Source: JBKQHQ01 sp052148715
GTDB lineage: Bacteria > Pseudomonadota > Alphaproteobacteria > Rhizobiales > Xanthobacteraceae
Length of the DNA: 11,909 nucleotides
NCBI GenBank assembly: GCA_052148715.1
Contig: JBKQHQ010000236.1
Coordinates: 1-11,909 of the forward strand
Reading direction: 5' to 3'
The position numbers and the translations under genes were made by a program. Position 1 is the first letter of the stretch. Every line of letters starts with the position of its first letter. Under the pieces are notes generated by a model. It was not told the origin of the DNA and ran no database searches. It was given only the letters and a program-made list of their open reading frames with translations. Shown here in pieces: positions 1 through 6,520 of the stretch.

Positions 1-280
1 GATGCTCTTGCCATCCCCCAATAATGCCAAATTCTAACTCCAGCCGTAATGCAAAATCCCTACGTAATGGCCGCGTTTCTCGGGCCTTCTAACTCAAAAA
101 TCGCCCACTCGATTCCGCGAAGACCCATTAAAAAGAGTTTAGCTTTCTAAATGTAATTTTAATGGTGTCGCGAACGCAGATTCCTATCTCTCCTGTGTGG
201 TTCAGGACATAGCTTCCACACCACGAAATGCGACCGGAGCCCAGGAAGGCTTCGAGCATCAACCAAATAGGAGAAGTGAT
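1..280. other. Upstream non-coding region, leader of the small secreted protein
   Basis: I see no convincing gene here. The stretch from about 120 to 170 is AT-rich compared with the rest of the window, which fits a promoter region for the + strand gene starting at 281, but I cannot point to a clear -35/-10 pair. The reading frame of the small gene stays open back to 197 (a GTG), but that part lacks a ribosome binding site and would bury the signal peptide. Confidence 0.4.
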
Positions 281-460
281 ATGAAAAAGTTTCTAACCAT
301 CGCGGCCGTGCTGACCGCCGTCGCGACACCGGCTCTCGCTCAGACCTCGACCGACCGGGGCGCGGTCGTCAAATACCGCACCCAGATCCAACGCACCCAG
401 AGCGAACAAAGTATCCCTGGGATGTCGTTCGACGAGGTTCACGCCGGCGCGGGTTACTAA
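281..460 (+). CDS. Small secreted protein of unknown function (59 aa)
   Basis: This encodes a 59-residue protein that starts with a clear Sec signal peptide: MKK, then a hydrophobic stretch from about residue 4 to 18, then an ALA-Q type cleavage site near residues 18-21. The mature part, about 39 residues, is hydrophilic (TSTDRGAVVKYRTQIQ and onward) with no cysteine and no domain I recognise. ATG 281 is chosen because AGGAGA (269-274) sits six bases ahead of it and because it places the signal peptide at the N-terminus. Short periplasmic proteins with nearly the same leader are common in Bradyrhizobium and usually have no assigned role. It stands alone on its strand, and a GC-rich hairpin 65 bases after the stop probably ends the transcript. 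Function unknown. Confidence 0.7.
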   Translation: MKKFLTIAAVLTAVATPALAQTSTDRGAVVKYRTQIQRTQSEQSIPGMSFDEVHAGAGY

Positions 461-512
461 AGGTTTTGGCCGATCCATCGGGATGTTGCACATAGCATAG
501 TGAGTTCACCCG

Positions 513-577
513 CTCAAACTCAGACGCCCCACGCGGCCACCTTAGTCGCGCGGGGCCTCTGTTGGCTCGCGTTTGAG
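513..577. terminator. Nested hairpin after the small secreted-protein gene
   Basis: Two nested stems can form. The inner one pairs GCCCCACGCG (526-535) with CGCGCGGGGC (547-556), nine of ten positions complementary, around an 11-base loop. The outer one pairs CTCAAAC (513-519) with GTTTGAG (571-577) perfectly. A weak T-containing stretch (CTCTGTT) follows the inner stem on the + strand. It lies 53 to 117 bases past the stop of the + strand gene and so is a likely terminator. The lack of a real T run lowers confidence, and it could be a structural repeat instead. Confidence 0.45.
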
Positions 578-704
578 ATCGACCCGGTGGCGTGGCTGCT
601 TATGGGCCCGGACGGCATGCTTGTCGGGTGATGGGCGGCATTTCCGCCACGATCGGGCACTATAGTTCGTATGCAGATATCGTAACTACTTTTGCTCGGA
701 GGTG

Positions 705-1154
705 TCATTTCAGCGTAAGGAGGTTCGGCACATCTCGAATCATATTGGCCACGTCTTCATGGGTGAATTCGTTAGACTTGCCGTGAGCCACGCTGTTACG
801 AATGTCGCCCAGCGCCGTGATCTGCTTCTGGGTTAGCTTACCGTGGACATCAGCCTTGGCGAGATCGGCATTCATCTTGTCAAGCTTTCCTGTCTCTATG
901 TTGTTGTCCGCACACATCTGCCGCAAGCCGGTCTCAAGCACGACCCCCGCGATAACAGTCGCAGCGGTTGCATAGCCCGCATTGAGCAGCTCGGTCGCTT
1001 GCTCCAGCTCTGTGTCGAACACGTCAGCTCGAATGAGGTTGCGAAGCGTCGTGAAATAGCCGCCTCGTCGGCCGCACTTCTCACACGAGACGTTCAGTCA
1101 GTCGAGCTTGCCGACCAGATCGTCGAGGAGAATTGAGGCGAGCGCGATGTTCAC
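705..1154 (-). pseudogene. Broken chimeric gene: zinc-ribbon-like start joined to a DUF4145/HEPN-like C-terminal half
   Basis: Read on the minus strand from a GTG at 1154, the frame gives NIALASILLDDLVGKLD, then a TGA stop (1100-1098), then LNVSCEKCGRRGGYF, and continues without a break into TTLRNLIRADVFDTELEQA and on to the stop at 705. The first part resembles the start of small rhizobial proteins with a DLVGKLD...C-x-x-C-G-R pattern. The rest resembles the C-terminal half of DUF4145-type proteins, with GVVLETGLR and an R-x4-H motif (RNSVAH, residues 75-80 counted from the GTG at 1022), the HEPN signature. The join falls near 1053-1060. A stand-alone 105-residue product could still start at the GTG at 1022, but it would be only half of a typical family member. 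The GTG at 1154 overlaps the stop of the upstream membrane-protein gene by four bases (GTGA), so the two may have been co-translated. CGA to TGA is the simplest way to explain the stop. Family assignments are from memory. Confidence 0.55.
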
Positions 1155-1639
1155 GCTGGAATAAACGCAAAGATTACACGCACCACAATCACCAATGCGA
1201 TCGCTCCAAAGATGTCTGGAATCATATACCCCACCAATGGATCAGGTGGATCGATGTATATGCCGATCGCCTCCAAGAGTGGCCTGCCAACGAATGATCC
1301 TACAACGCCGGCGGTAATATATATCATTCCTTTGGCGCTGAGCGTCGCGATGCCTATCACCAACCCACTTCCCTTGGCGCTGAGAGCCGCTATGCCTCCG
1401 ACTACGACCCCGATTACAAGCGCAACAATAAAGGCTCGAGCTTGAGGACTCACGTGACCACCTACCAGCGCCATTGTGAGATAGTTTGGCGATCCGCTCG
1501 GTCCGTCCCCCTGGATGTCCATGAGCGCCGCCGCGCGAACGGCGAATGCCTGGCATAGGCTGCTGGTGTCCTCCGATACTAGAGGGGACCCGAAGAGCGC
1601 CGCGCCCACAATCAGCACTGTCGCAAGATATTTCTTCAT
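1151..1639 (-). CDS. Small membrane protein, GlsB/YeaQ/YmgE (transglycosylase-associated)-like
   Basis: The protein has 162 residues. An N-terminal hydrophobic segment (residues 4-20) looks like a signal peptide or anchor. A polar stretch follows, then at least three hydrophobic glycine-rich helices between about residues 69 and 160. The pattern VVVGGIAAL...AGVVGSFVG...GYMIPDIFGAIALVIVVRVIF matches the GlsB/YeaQ/YmgE layout of two or three short helices with GxxG-type packing, but those proteins are usually 80-90 residues, so this one carries an N-terminal extension. It also has an internal near-repeat, IAALSAKG and IATLSAKG. The ATG at 1639 has GGAG about 12 bases upstream. Its stop overlaps the GTG of the downstream broken gene. 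The biochemical role of this family is poorly known; links to envelope stress are reported. The family call is tentative. Confidence 0.55.
   Translation of the reverse strand: MKKYLATVLIVGAALFGSPLVSEDTSSLCQAFAVRAAALMDIQGDGPSGSPNYLTMALVGGHVSPQARAFIVALVIGVVVGGIAALSAKGSGLVIGIATLSAKGMIYITAGVVGSFVGRPLLEAIGIYIDPPDPLVGYMIPDIFGAIALVIVVRVIFAFIPA
1332..1397. repeat. Imperfect 42-bp-spaced direct repeat inside the membrane-protein gene
   Basis: TTGGCGCTGAG begins at 1332 and again at 1374. The first 24 bases of each copy agree at 21 positions and similarity then fades. The 42-base period equals 14 codons and keeps the frame, producing the repeated ALSAKG/TLSAKG motif in the protein. It looks like an old in-frame tandem duplication. 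Confidence 0.55.
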
Positions 1640-2154
1640 CGCCTAACATCTCCATCATGTGGCCCATGACTGCTGCATGGTGGCGCTTTCATGACGCCGC
1701 GCGCAAGGTAGCCGACGTTTCTCGGTGTGCACGGGTTCCAGGTCCATCCGGCACATCGTGCGAGCGTCGGCAGGCAGGGTGCAGTGAGGCCGGGAGGGTG
1801 CAGGCGGCGCGCGGCAGCGGGTGGCGGCGACGTAGCGGCGAGGGCAACGGAAGGCGAGTTCTTGCGACCTTGGTACTCCGGATGCGCCGGGGATCAACGG
1901 CCCTTGGTCCGCAGTACCTCAAAACCGGCCATGTTTTTTGCATCGCAGCGAACGGCAGTTGTGTGCCAAAAGCCGCCATCGATGGGTGTGGCACCAGGGC
2001 CGTCGCAGATGGGGAGTCGACTCGTCGCGCGTCGCGTCGACGTAGGGCGTATGATCGGCGCTTCTCGAGCCTATTTTTGGAGCACGATCTTTTCCCGAAA
2101 ACCAGTTCCAACCCGCGGGGCAAGCCAAGGCATCTTGGGGATCGTGCTGATAGA
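1640..2154. other. Gap without a convincing gene, holding a rhizobial repeat fragment
   Basis: Several frames are open here on both strands, but their products are arginine- and proline-rich with no recognisable domain and no ribosome binding site, as expected for GC-rich non-coding DNA. The stretch from 1750 to 1860 is very rich in G and C. A 10-bp inverted repeat with one mismatch (1872-1881 against 1909-1918) is near chance level. The only recognisable element is the repeat fragment at 2079-2118. No promoter or transcript can be assigned. Confidence 0.5.
2079..2118. repeat. Fragment of a dispersed rhizobial intergenic repeat
   Basis: The sequence GAGCACGATCTTTTCCCGAA, followed by AACCAGTTCC, closely resembles one half of a palindromic intergenic element seen many times in Bradyrhizobium and related genomes, whose core reads GATC-TTTTCCGAAAACCGGTTCC. 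Only one arm is present, and the expected matching arm with its GATCATGC end is missing. It lies 36 bases beyond the stop of the dehydrogenase gene, the usual kind of place for such elements. Identification is from memory of the motif. Confidence 0.6.
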
Positions 2155-2922
2155 TTAATAGGTGGCGCGCCCGCCACTCAGGTCGAATATGGCCCCTGTG
2201 GTGAAGGAATTTTCCTCCGAGGCGACCCAACAGATCAAGCTTGCCGCCTCCTCGATCCTCAGCATTCGACCGCGCGGTACCTTGTCAAGGATATATTTTC
2301 GCTGCTCTTCCGAGAGCGACATTGCGAGCGTAGTCTCGGTGAGCGACGGCGTTACGCAGTTGACCGAGATGTCAAAGGCGGCGAGCTCTTTGGCAAGGCT
2401 TTTTGTCAAGGCGATCTGCGCCGCTTTCGAGGCGCTGTAGGCTCCATCGTTGGGATTGCCCTCCTTGCCCGCGATTGAGGAAATATTGACGATACGCCCG
2501 TAGTCCCTCGCGATCATGTGAGGGACGACGGCGCGACAGCAATGGAAGGTGCCCTCCACGTTCACATGCATCATCCGCGTGAACGTATCGGGCGGAAATT
2601 CCCACATTTTCACGTTCGGTCCGGCGATGCTCGCATTGTTGATGAGTACGTCGATTTGACCGTAGGCATCAAGCACAACTCGGGTAGCGGCCTCGACCGA
2701 GGCGAGGTCGCCGATGTCGAGCGCAACGGTCTGAACGCGATCGCCACCACCCAATTTGCTAGCCGCCTGCTCGAGGCGGTCTTGATCCACCGCCCAGATA
2801 CTGACGTTCGCCCCCGAGGCGAGCAGCCGCTTAGCCGTGCCGAAGCCAATCCCCTGGGATCCTCCGGTGACGACGGCGGTTCGCCCGGCAAAGTCAAGCT
2901 TGTTGCCAGTGTTCGACGGCAT
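2155..2922 (-). CDS. Short-chain dehydrogenase/reductase (SDR), FabG-like classical type
   Basis: This 255-residue protein is a complete classical SDR, a cytoplasmic NAD(P)-dependent oxidoreductase acting on a hydroxyl or carbonyl group. The nucleotide-binding motif TGGSQGIG is at residues 19-26, the adenine-contact Asp at 69, and NNAS at 95-98. The catalytic tetrad is N121, S149, Y162 and K166 (YSASK). The protein ends with the usual FDLSGG segment. An aspartate or arginine choice for NAD against NADP is not clear (IWAVDQDR follows the second strand; D46 would favour NAD). ATG 2922 fits the family length, though the ribosome binding site is weak (CAGG about 12 bases upstream). It starts 59 bases after the stop of the regulator gene on the same strand, so the two are likely co-transcribed. 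The substrate cannot be told from sequence. Confidence 0.9.
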   Translation of the reverse strand: MPSNTGNKLDFAGRTAVVTGGSQGIGFGTAKRLLASGANVSIWAVDQDRLEQAASKLGGGDRVQTVALDIGDLASVEAATRVVLDAYGQIDVLINNASIAGPNVKMWEFPPDTFTRMMHVNVEGTFHCCRAVVPHMIARDYGRIVNISSIAGKEGNPNDGAYSASKAAQIALTKSLAKELAAFDISVNCVTPSLTETTLAMSLSEEQRKYILDKVPRGRMLRIEEAASLICWVASEENSFTTGAIFDLSGGRATY

Positions 2923-2981
2923 GGGAAAGAATACCTGCGGGCGGTCGAGAATTTAATGACTTTTGGATTTTTGCATCAAAC

Positions 2982-4529
2982 TCACTCCGGCAGTCCGGCC
3001 TTGCGAAGAGCATCGGACAAGGGGCCGGAGAGCGCGGCCACGGCGCCGACGCCAACACAGTGTCTCGCTATCCTGAAGCCAGGCTGGACTGCCAGCAACC
3101 GTGCGACGGTTGTTCTGGCTTCGTCGAGCCTTCCGATCGCGGCGAGTGCAGCTGCAAGCGTCATGTAGCAGACGCTGAAAGCCGGATTGCACTGAATGCC
3201 CAGGCGAGCAGCACTCGCGGCCGCCTCAAAGCGCTCGCGTTGGAAATGGGCGAGAGAGATCGCAAGCCTGGCGACGAAGTTCCATGAATCGAAGGGGCTC
3301 AAGCGCAGCGCCTTCTCGCCCCAATCGATCGAGCGCTCGGCTTCACCGCCCCACGCCAGCACGATGCTGCCGAGATTGCAGGCGACCGCATAAGATGGGC
3401 TGATGGTCATCGCCGCCTCGAATGCCGCAACCGCAGCGGCGGAGTCGTGCTCGACCAGTCCGATGGCCATTCCGGCCATGGCCAAGGCAGGGGCATCATC
3501 ATGGCCATAGGTGATCGCGGCGTGCGCATGGTTGATCGCCGCGGTGCGATTCTCCTCGTGCATGCCGCCACGGATGAACAGGTTCTGATGCAAGATAGCC
3601 GCGTAGCCGTGTGCCATTGCATAATCCGGTTCGATCGCCAGCGCGCGTTCGAGCAAGGGTAGGGCCTTGGCAGCGGAATCCGGCATGAACGTTGCAATTG
3701 AGTGCACCTGCAAGACGAGATCGTAAGCGTCTAGGCTTTCGGGTCGCTTGCGCTTGACCCGCTCGATCTCCGCGGAGCGCAAGCTCGGTTCGATAGCGCC
3801 GACGACCGCGGTGGTGATCTCGTCCTGCATCGCAAAAACGTCACTGAGTGGGCGATCGAACCTGTCGGCCCACAGATGCGCCCCGGTCGCGGCATCGATC
3901 AGCTGCCCAGTGACCCGCACTCTGTCGGTGGCTCTGCGCACGCTGCCTTCCAGTATGTAGCGCACGCCCAGCTCGCGAGCCGCTTGCCTAACGTCGATGG
4001 CGCGGCCCTTGTAGGTGAAGCTCGAGTTGCGCGCCATCACAAACAGCCAACGCAAGCGCGACAGGGCGGTGATGATCTCCTCGACCAGGCCGTCGGCGAA
4101 GTAGTCCTGCTCCGAATCGCCGCTCATATTTTGGAACGGCAAGATCGCGATCGATGGCTTCTCATTGATCGCAAACGGCTCTGCTACCTGCGTTGCGGTT
4201 CCGTTGGACTCTAACTTGGTCACGGCCGGTCCGATAAAGCGATAGCCTCTCCGGGGGAGGGTCTCGATCCAGCTTTCGCCGCCAGGCTCCTCGCCCAGGG
4301 CTCGGCGCAGCGCGCCAATTTGGACGGTCAGGTTGCTCTCTTCGACCGCGATGCCGGGCCACGTGGCCTCGATTAGCGCTTCCTTCGAGACCGGCGCCCC
4401 CGCCCGCTCGATCAGCACCCGCAGAAGGACGACAGCTCGACGTCCAAGCGGCACAGACTGGGTCGCCCTGGAAAGCACGTCCAATTCAGCGTTGAGCTTG
4501 AATGACCCAAAGGTATAAATCGCCCTCAT
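2982..4529 (-). CDS. Winged-helix (OmpR/CadC-type) regulator with TolB-like and TPR domains
   Basis: This is a 515-residue protein in three parts. Residues 5-102 form an OmpR/CadC-type DNA-binding winged helix (AVVLLRVLIERAGAPVSKEA, then TWPG, SNLTVQIGALRRALGE and the closing RGYRF). Residues 125-250 form the TolB/FlgO-like domain often placed beside TPRs (SIAILPFQNMS, DYFADGLVEEI, LEGSVRR, GAHLWADRFDR). Residues 285-510 are helical TPR repeats (LLERALAIEPDYAMAHGYAA and similar units). No transmembrane segment is visible, unlike CadC. Relatives are often labelled adenylate cyclase, but no cyclase catalytic domain is present. It has no receiver domain, so the signal is probably sensed through the C-terminal domains. 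The regulator diverges from a binding-protein gene and precedes a dehydrogenase gene, so both are candidate targets. ATG 4529 has GAGG about 13 bases upstream. Confidence 0.85.
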   Translation of the reverse strand: MRAIYTFGSFKLNAELDVLSRATQSVPLGRRAVVLLRVLIERAGAPVSKEALIEATWPGIAVEESNLTVQIGALRRALGEEPGGESWIETLPRRGYRFIGPAVTKLESNGTATQVAEPFAINEKPSIAILPFQNMSGDSEQDYFADGLVEEIITALSRLRWLFVMARNSSFTYKGRAIDVRQAARELGVRYILEGSVRRATDRVRVTGQLIDAATGAHLWADRFDRPLSDVFAMQDEITTAVVGAIEPSLRSAEIERVKRKRPESLDAYDLVLQVHSIATFMPDSAAKALPLLERALAIEPDYAMAHGYAAILHQNLFIRGGMHEENRTAAINHAHAAITYGHDDAPALAMAGMAIGLVEHDSAAAVAAFEAAMTISPSYAVACNLGSIVLAWGGEAERSIDWGEKALRLSPFDSWNFVARLAISLAHFQRERFEAAASAARLGIQCNPAFSVCYMTLAAALAAIGRLDEARTTVARLLAVQPGFRIARHCVGVGAVAALSGPLSDALRKAGLPE

Positions 4530-4658
4530 CGCAAAATTCGGCCTCAGTTCGGAAACGTTTTCGAGTTTTTTTGGAACAGCTTCACGACTCTCGTTCCAAT
4601 AGGAGGGAGATTGTCCGAGTCATTCGTCACGAATCCCACTCGAGGCAAGGAGAATGCC
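4530..4658. promoter_or_regulatory. Divergent promoter/operator region between regulator and binding-protein genes
   Basis: The regulator (minus) and the binding protein (plus) are transcribed away from each other from this 129-base region. It holds a near-palindrome, CGGAAACGTTTTCG (4550-4563, six of seven pairs), a T-rich run (4564-4572), and a perfect 7-bp inverted repeat, TTGGAAC-N15-GTTCCAA (4571-4599). Two strong Shine-Dalgarno sequences follow: AGGAGG (4601-4606) before a TTG at 4611, and AAGGAG (4647-4652) before the ATG at 4659. The palindromes are reasonable candidates for the regulator's own binding sites, but this is inference from position only. Confidence 0.5.
4571..4599. repeat. 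Inverted repeat TTGGAAC-N15-GTTCCAA next to a ribosome binding site
   Basis: The 7-bp arms (4571-4577 and 4593-4599) are perfect and separated by 15 bases. The right arm ends two bases before AGGAGG, so it could act as a protein-binding site in DNA or, if transcribed, as an RNA hairpin beside the ribosome binding site. Confidence 0.5.
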
Positions 4659-6068
4659 ATGTCCGCAATGTCCGACTGCACCGCCGCGCCATTGGGGTTT
4701 CTGCAACTCCGGGTGCTGCCCCTAAGCATACTTCGCCTGAGGGACGTCGTCAGCTCAATTCGCACCCGTCGTCGCCGCGTCTCGCCGCCACGCCACCCGG
4801 TCGATCGGGCTCAAACGGTAGGGGGCACCGCAGCCGCGGCGGCACTCCTTTATGCCGTTTTTACCTCGGCAATGGCTTGCTCGCCCGCATCCGCCCAATC
4901 ACCGATCAAGATTGGCTTCAGCATGGCCGTAACCGGCGGCCTTTCGCCGAACGGAAGGTCTGCTCTGATCGCCATGAAGATTTGGGAGGCGGACGTAAAT
5001 GCTCGTGGCGGCCTGCTCGGCCGGCCGGTTCAACTCGTCTACTATGACGACCAGAGCAATCCTTCGAGCGTTCCAGGCATCTATAGCAAGCTCTTGGATG
5101 TAGACAAAGTCGACCTCGTGGTCGGTCCCTACGCCACGAACATGGTCGCGCCCGCGATGCCGACGATCATCCAGCGCAACATGGTGTTTACCGGTCTTTA
5201 CGGTTTCGATGTGAACAGCGAGTTTCACTATCGACGGTATTTCTCGTTCATGCCGACGGGGCCTGACTCGCGCAAAGCGCTGACGCAGGGTTTTTTCGAA
5301 GTCGCCAAATCGATCAATCCGAGACCAGAGACAGTCGCCATCTTAGCCGCCGATGCCGAGTTTTCGCGTAATGCGGCCGATGGCGCGCGCGCCAATGCAC
5401 AGGCGGCCGGCCTGAAGATCGTGTATGACAAAACCTATCCGCCATCCACCGTGGATTTCACGAGCATCCTGCGCGCGGTCAAGGCGACCAATGCCGATAT
5501 CGCCTATGTCGCGTCGTATCCCATCGATACGGTTGCCGTCGTGCGCGCAGCCAGGGAGGTCGGCCTCAAGCCGAAGCAATTTGGCGGCAGCATGGTTGGC
5601 CTGCAGACGACGTCGATCAAAACCCAGCTTGGTCCGCTGCTCAACGGCATCGTTGCGTTCGATTTTTGGCTCCCTGCGCCTTCGATGCAGTTTCCCGGCG
5701 TGCTCGAGCTCTTGAAGAAATATCAGGAGAAGGCCGCCGGCGAAGGCGTGGACCCGCTAGGCTATATCATGGCCCCGACGGCCTACGCCCAGATGCAGGT
5801 GATTGCCGAAGCGGTGGAACGGACCAAGAGCTTGGACGCCGCGAAGCTCGCGGACTACATCCACGGCCATGCCTTCACGACGGTCGCGGGCGAGATCAGC
5901 TTTACGGAATTCGGCGAGTGGACGAAGCCCCGTATCCTCACCGTCCAGTTTCAAAACGTGAAGGGAAACGGGCTTGACCAATTCAGGGACACCTCAGCCG
6001 AGGTGATCGTCTGGCCGGACATGTACAAGTCCGGGGCCGCCATCCTGCCGTGGGTCGACACTCAATAA
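4659..6068 (+). CDS. ABC transporter substrate-binding protein, branched-chain amino acid (LivK/Peripla_BP_6) type
   Basis: This is a periplasmic type I binding protein of the Leu/Ile/Val or amide family, which hands a small ligand to an ABC importer. From ATG 4659 it has 469 residues. A hydrophobic signal core (about 57-72) ends in ASA at 77-79. The mature domain begins PIKIGFSMAVTGGLSPNG and continues with GGLLGRPVQLVYYDDQSNP, VDLVVGPYATNMVAPAMPTI and an ADIAYVASYPIDTV-type second lobe. Odd point: the signal core is preceded by about 55 residues, including an RTRRRR cluster, which is much longer than a normal n-region. The start is uncertain. A TTG at 4611 with AGGAGG four bases away, ATG 4659 with AAGGAG six bases away, and GTG 4713 are all in frame, and none removes the extension fully. 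No permease or ATPase genes follow, so it is a solitary binding protein. The ligand is unknown. Confidence 0.85.
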   Translation: MSAMSDCTAAPLGFLQLRVLPLSILRLRDVVSSIRTRRRRVSPPRHPVDRAQTVGGTAAAAALLYAVFTSAMACSPASAQSPIKIGFSMAVTGGLSPNGRSALIAMKIWEADVNARGGLLGRPVQLVYYDDQSNPSSVPGIYSKLLDVDKVDLVVGPYATNMVAPAMPTIIQRNMVFTGLYGFDVNSEFHYRRYFSFMPTGPDSRKALTQGFFEVAKSINPRPETVAILAADAEFSRNAADGARANAQAAGLKIVYDKTYPPSTVDFTSILRAVKATNADIAYVASYPIDTVAVVRAAREVGLKPKQFGGSMVGLQTTSIKTQLGPLLNGIVAFDFWLPAPSMQFPGVLELLKKYQEKAAGEGVDPLGYIMAPTAYAQMQVIAEAVERTKSLDAAKLADYIHGHAFTTVAGEISFTEFGEWTKPRILTVQFQNVKGNGLDQFRDTSAEVIVWPDMYKSGAAILPWVDTQ

Positions 6069-6229
6069 CGGCGAGGCGGCCAGGCCGGGATGACGTTTCG
6101 TCGAAGCGTCTAGAGCGAAGCGGCTCTCCAACCTGGCAGGCCTTGCCCCAGCCCCTCATTCGCGCGGTCCGTCAGCCCCAATAGCGACCGCTGCGCCGCC
6201 GGGTGCCCCACCCACCGCGATTTCGTGCC

Positions 6230-6302
6230 TTGGTCAGGATTTCGGACGCCGGCCGCTCCGCGTGTGGCCGGCGGTACTGCCGGCGTCCGAAAACCTGACC
6301 AA
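6230..6302. repeat. 73-base palindrome with a competing inner hairpin
   Basis: The left arm (6230-6253) and right arm (6279-6302) are 24-base inverted repeats with one mismatch. The outer ends read TTGGTCAGG and CCTGACCAA and the inner ends GGACGCCGGC and GCCGGCGTCC. The middle holds a second perfect inverted repeat, CGCCGGCC (6247-6254) with GGCCGGCG (6266-6273), that overlaps the left arm, so the two folds exclude each other. No T run follows on either strand. It may be a bidirectional terminator, a palindromic dispersed repeat or a small non-autonomous element. Confidence 0.7.
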
Positions 6303-6321
6303 CTACGGACTCATGCCCTGC

Positions 6322-6348
6322 AAAAAAACCAGGGCGAAGCCCTTCGCC
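6322..6348 (-). terminator. Probable terminator of the porin transcript
   Basis: On the minus strand GGCGAAG (6348-6342) and CTTCGCC (6339-6333) form an inverted repeat around two bases, which would open to a 5- or 6-bp stem. A run of seven T (6328-6322) follows after CTGG. It lies about 175 bases beyond the porin stop, rather far but with nothing coding between. Confidence 0.5.
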
Positions 6349-6520
6349 TATCAATGTAAGGGGCCCACGCGCCCATCTTCCGCACGCCCCTACGGTCAAA
6401 TACACGGACGGTGCAAATAGACCCCGGCCCCGGAAGCAAGTGCGGCGACTGCATCGAGTCGGATGTCCTTGCAATATGTCGGCTGGCGAAGCTCGAGCCC
6501 CCGCCTAGCCGGAACGCTGG

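Larger units (their letters stand above)
6069..6520. other. Convergent gap without a gene: palindrome and terminator
   Basis: The binding-protein gene and the porin gene converge on this 452-base gap. I find no credible gene in it; the open minus-strand frame at 6172-6474 has an arginine- and glycine-rich product without start signals or domains. It contains a long palindrome (6230-6302) and a terminator-like structure for the minus strand (6322-6348), listed separately. Confidence 0.55.

Noticed and set aside
705..1639. HEPN-like gene plus membrane protein as a toxin-antitoxin or defence pair
   Set aside because: The HEPN-like frame is broken and lacks its N-terminal half, the partner looks like a general envelope protein, and no MNT-type antitoxin gene is adjacent.
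1546..2478. Long open frame (310 codons) on the + strand
   Set aside because: Its second half is antisense to the SDR gene, whose motifs are unmistakable, and its first part is arginine- and glycine-rich with no domain or ribosome binding site. It is a by-product of high GC.
4502..5047. Open + strand frame of 181 codons overlapping the regulator start and binding-protein start
   Set aside because: The product is basic and of low complexity, and the overlapping frame encodes the clear periplasmic binding protein from ATG 4659.
6172..6474. Minus-strand frame of 100 codons in the convergent gap
   Set aside because: It overlaps the palindrome and the terminator, has no start signal, and its product is arginine/glycine-rich without a domain.
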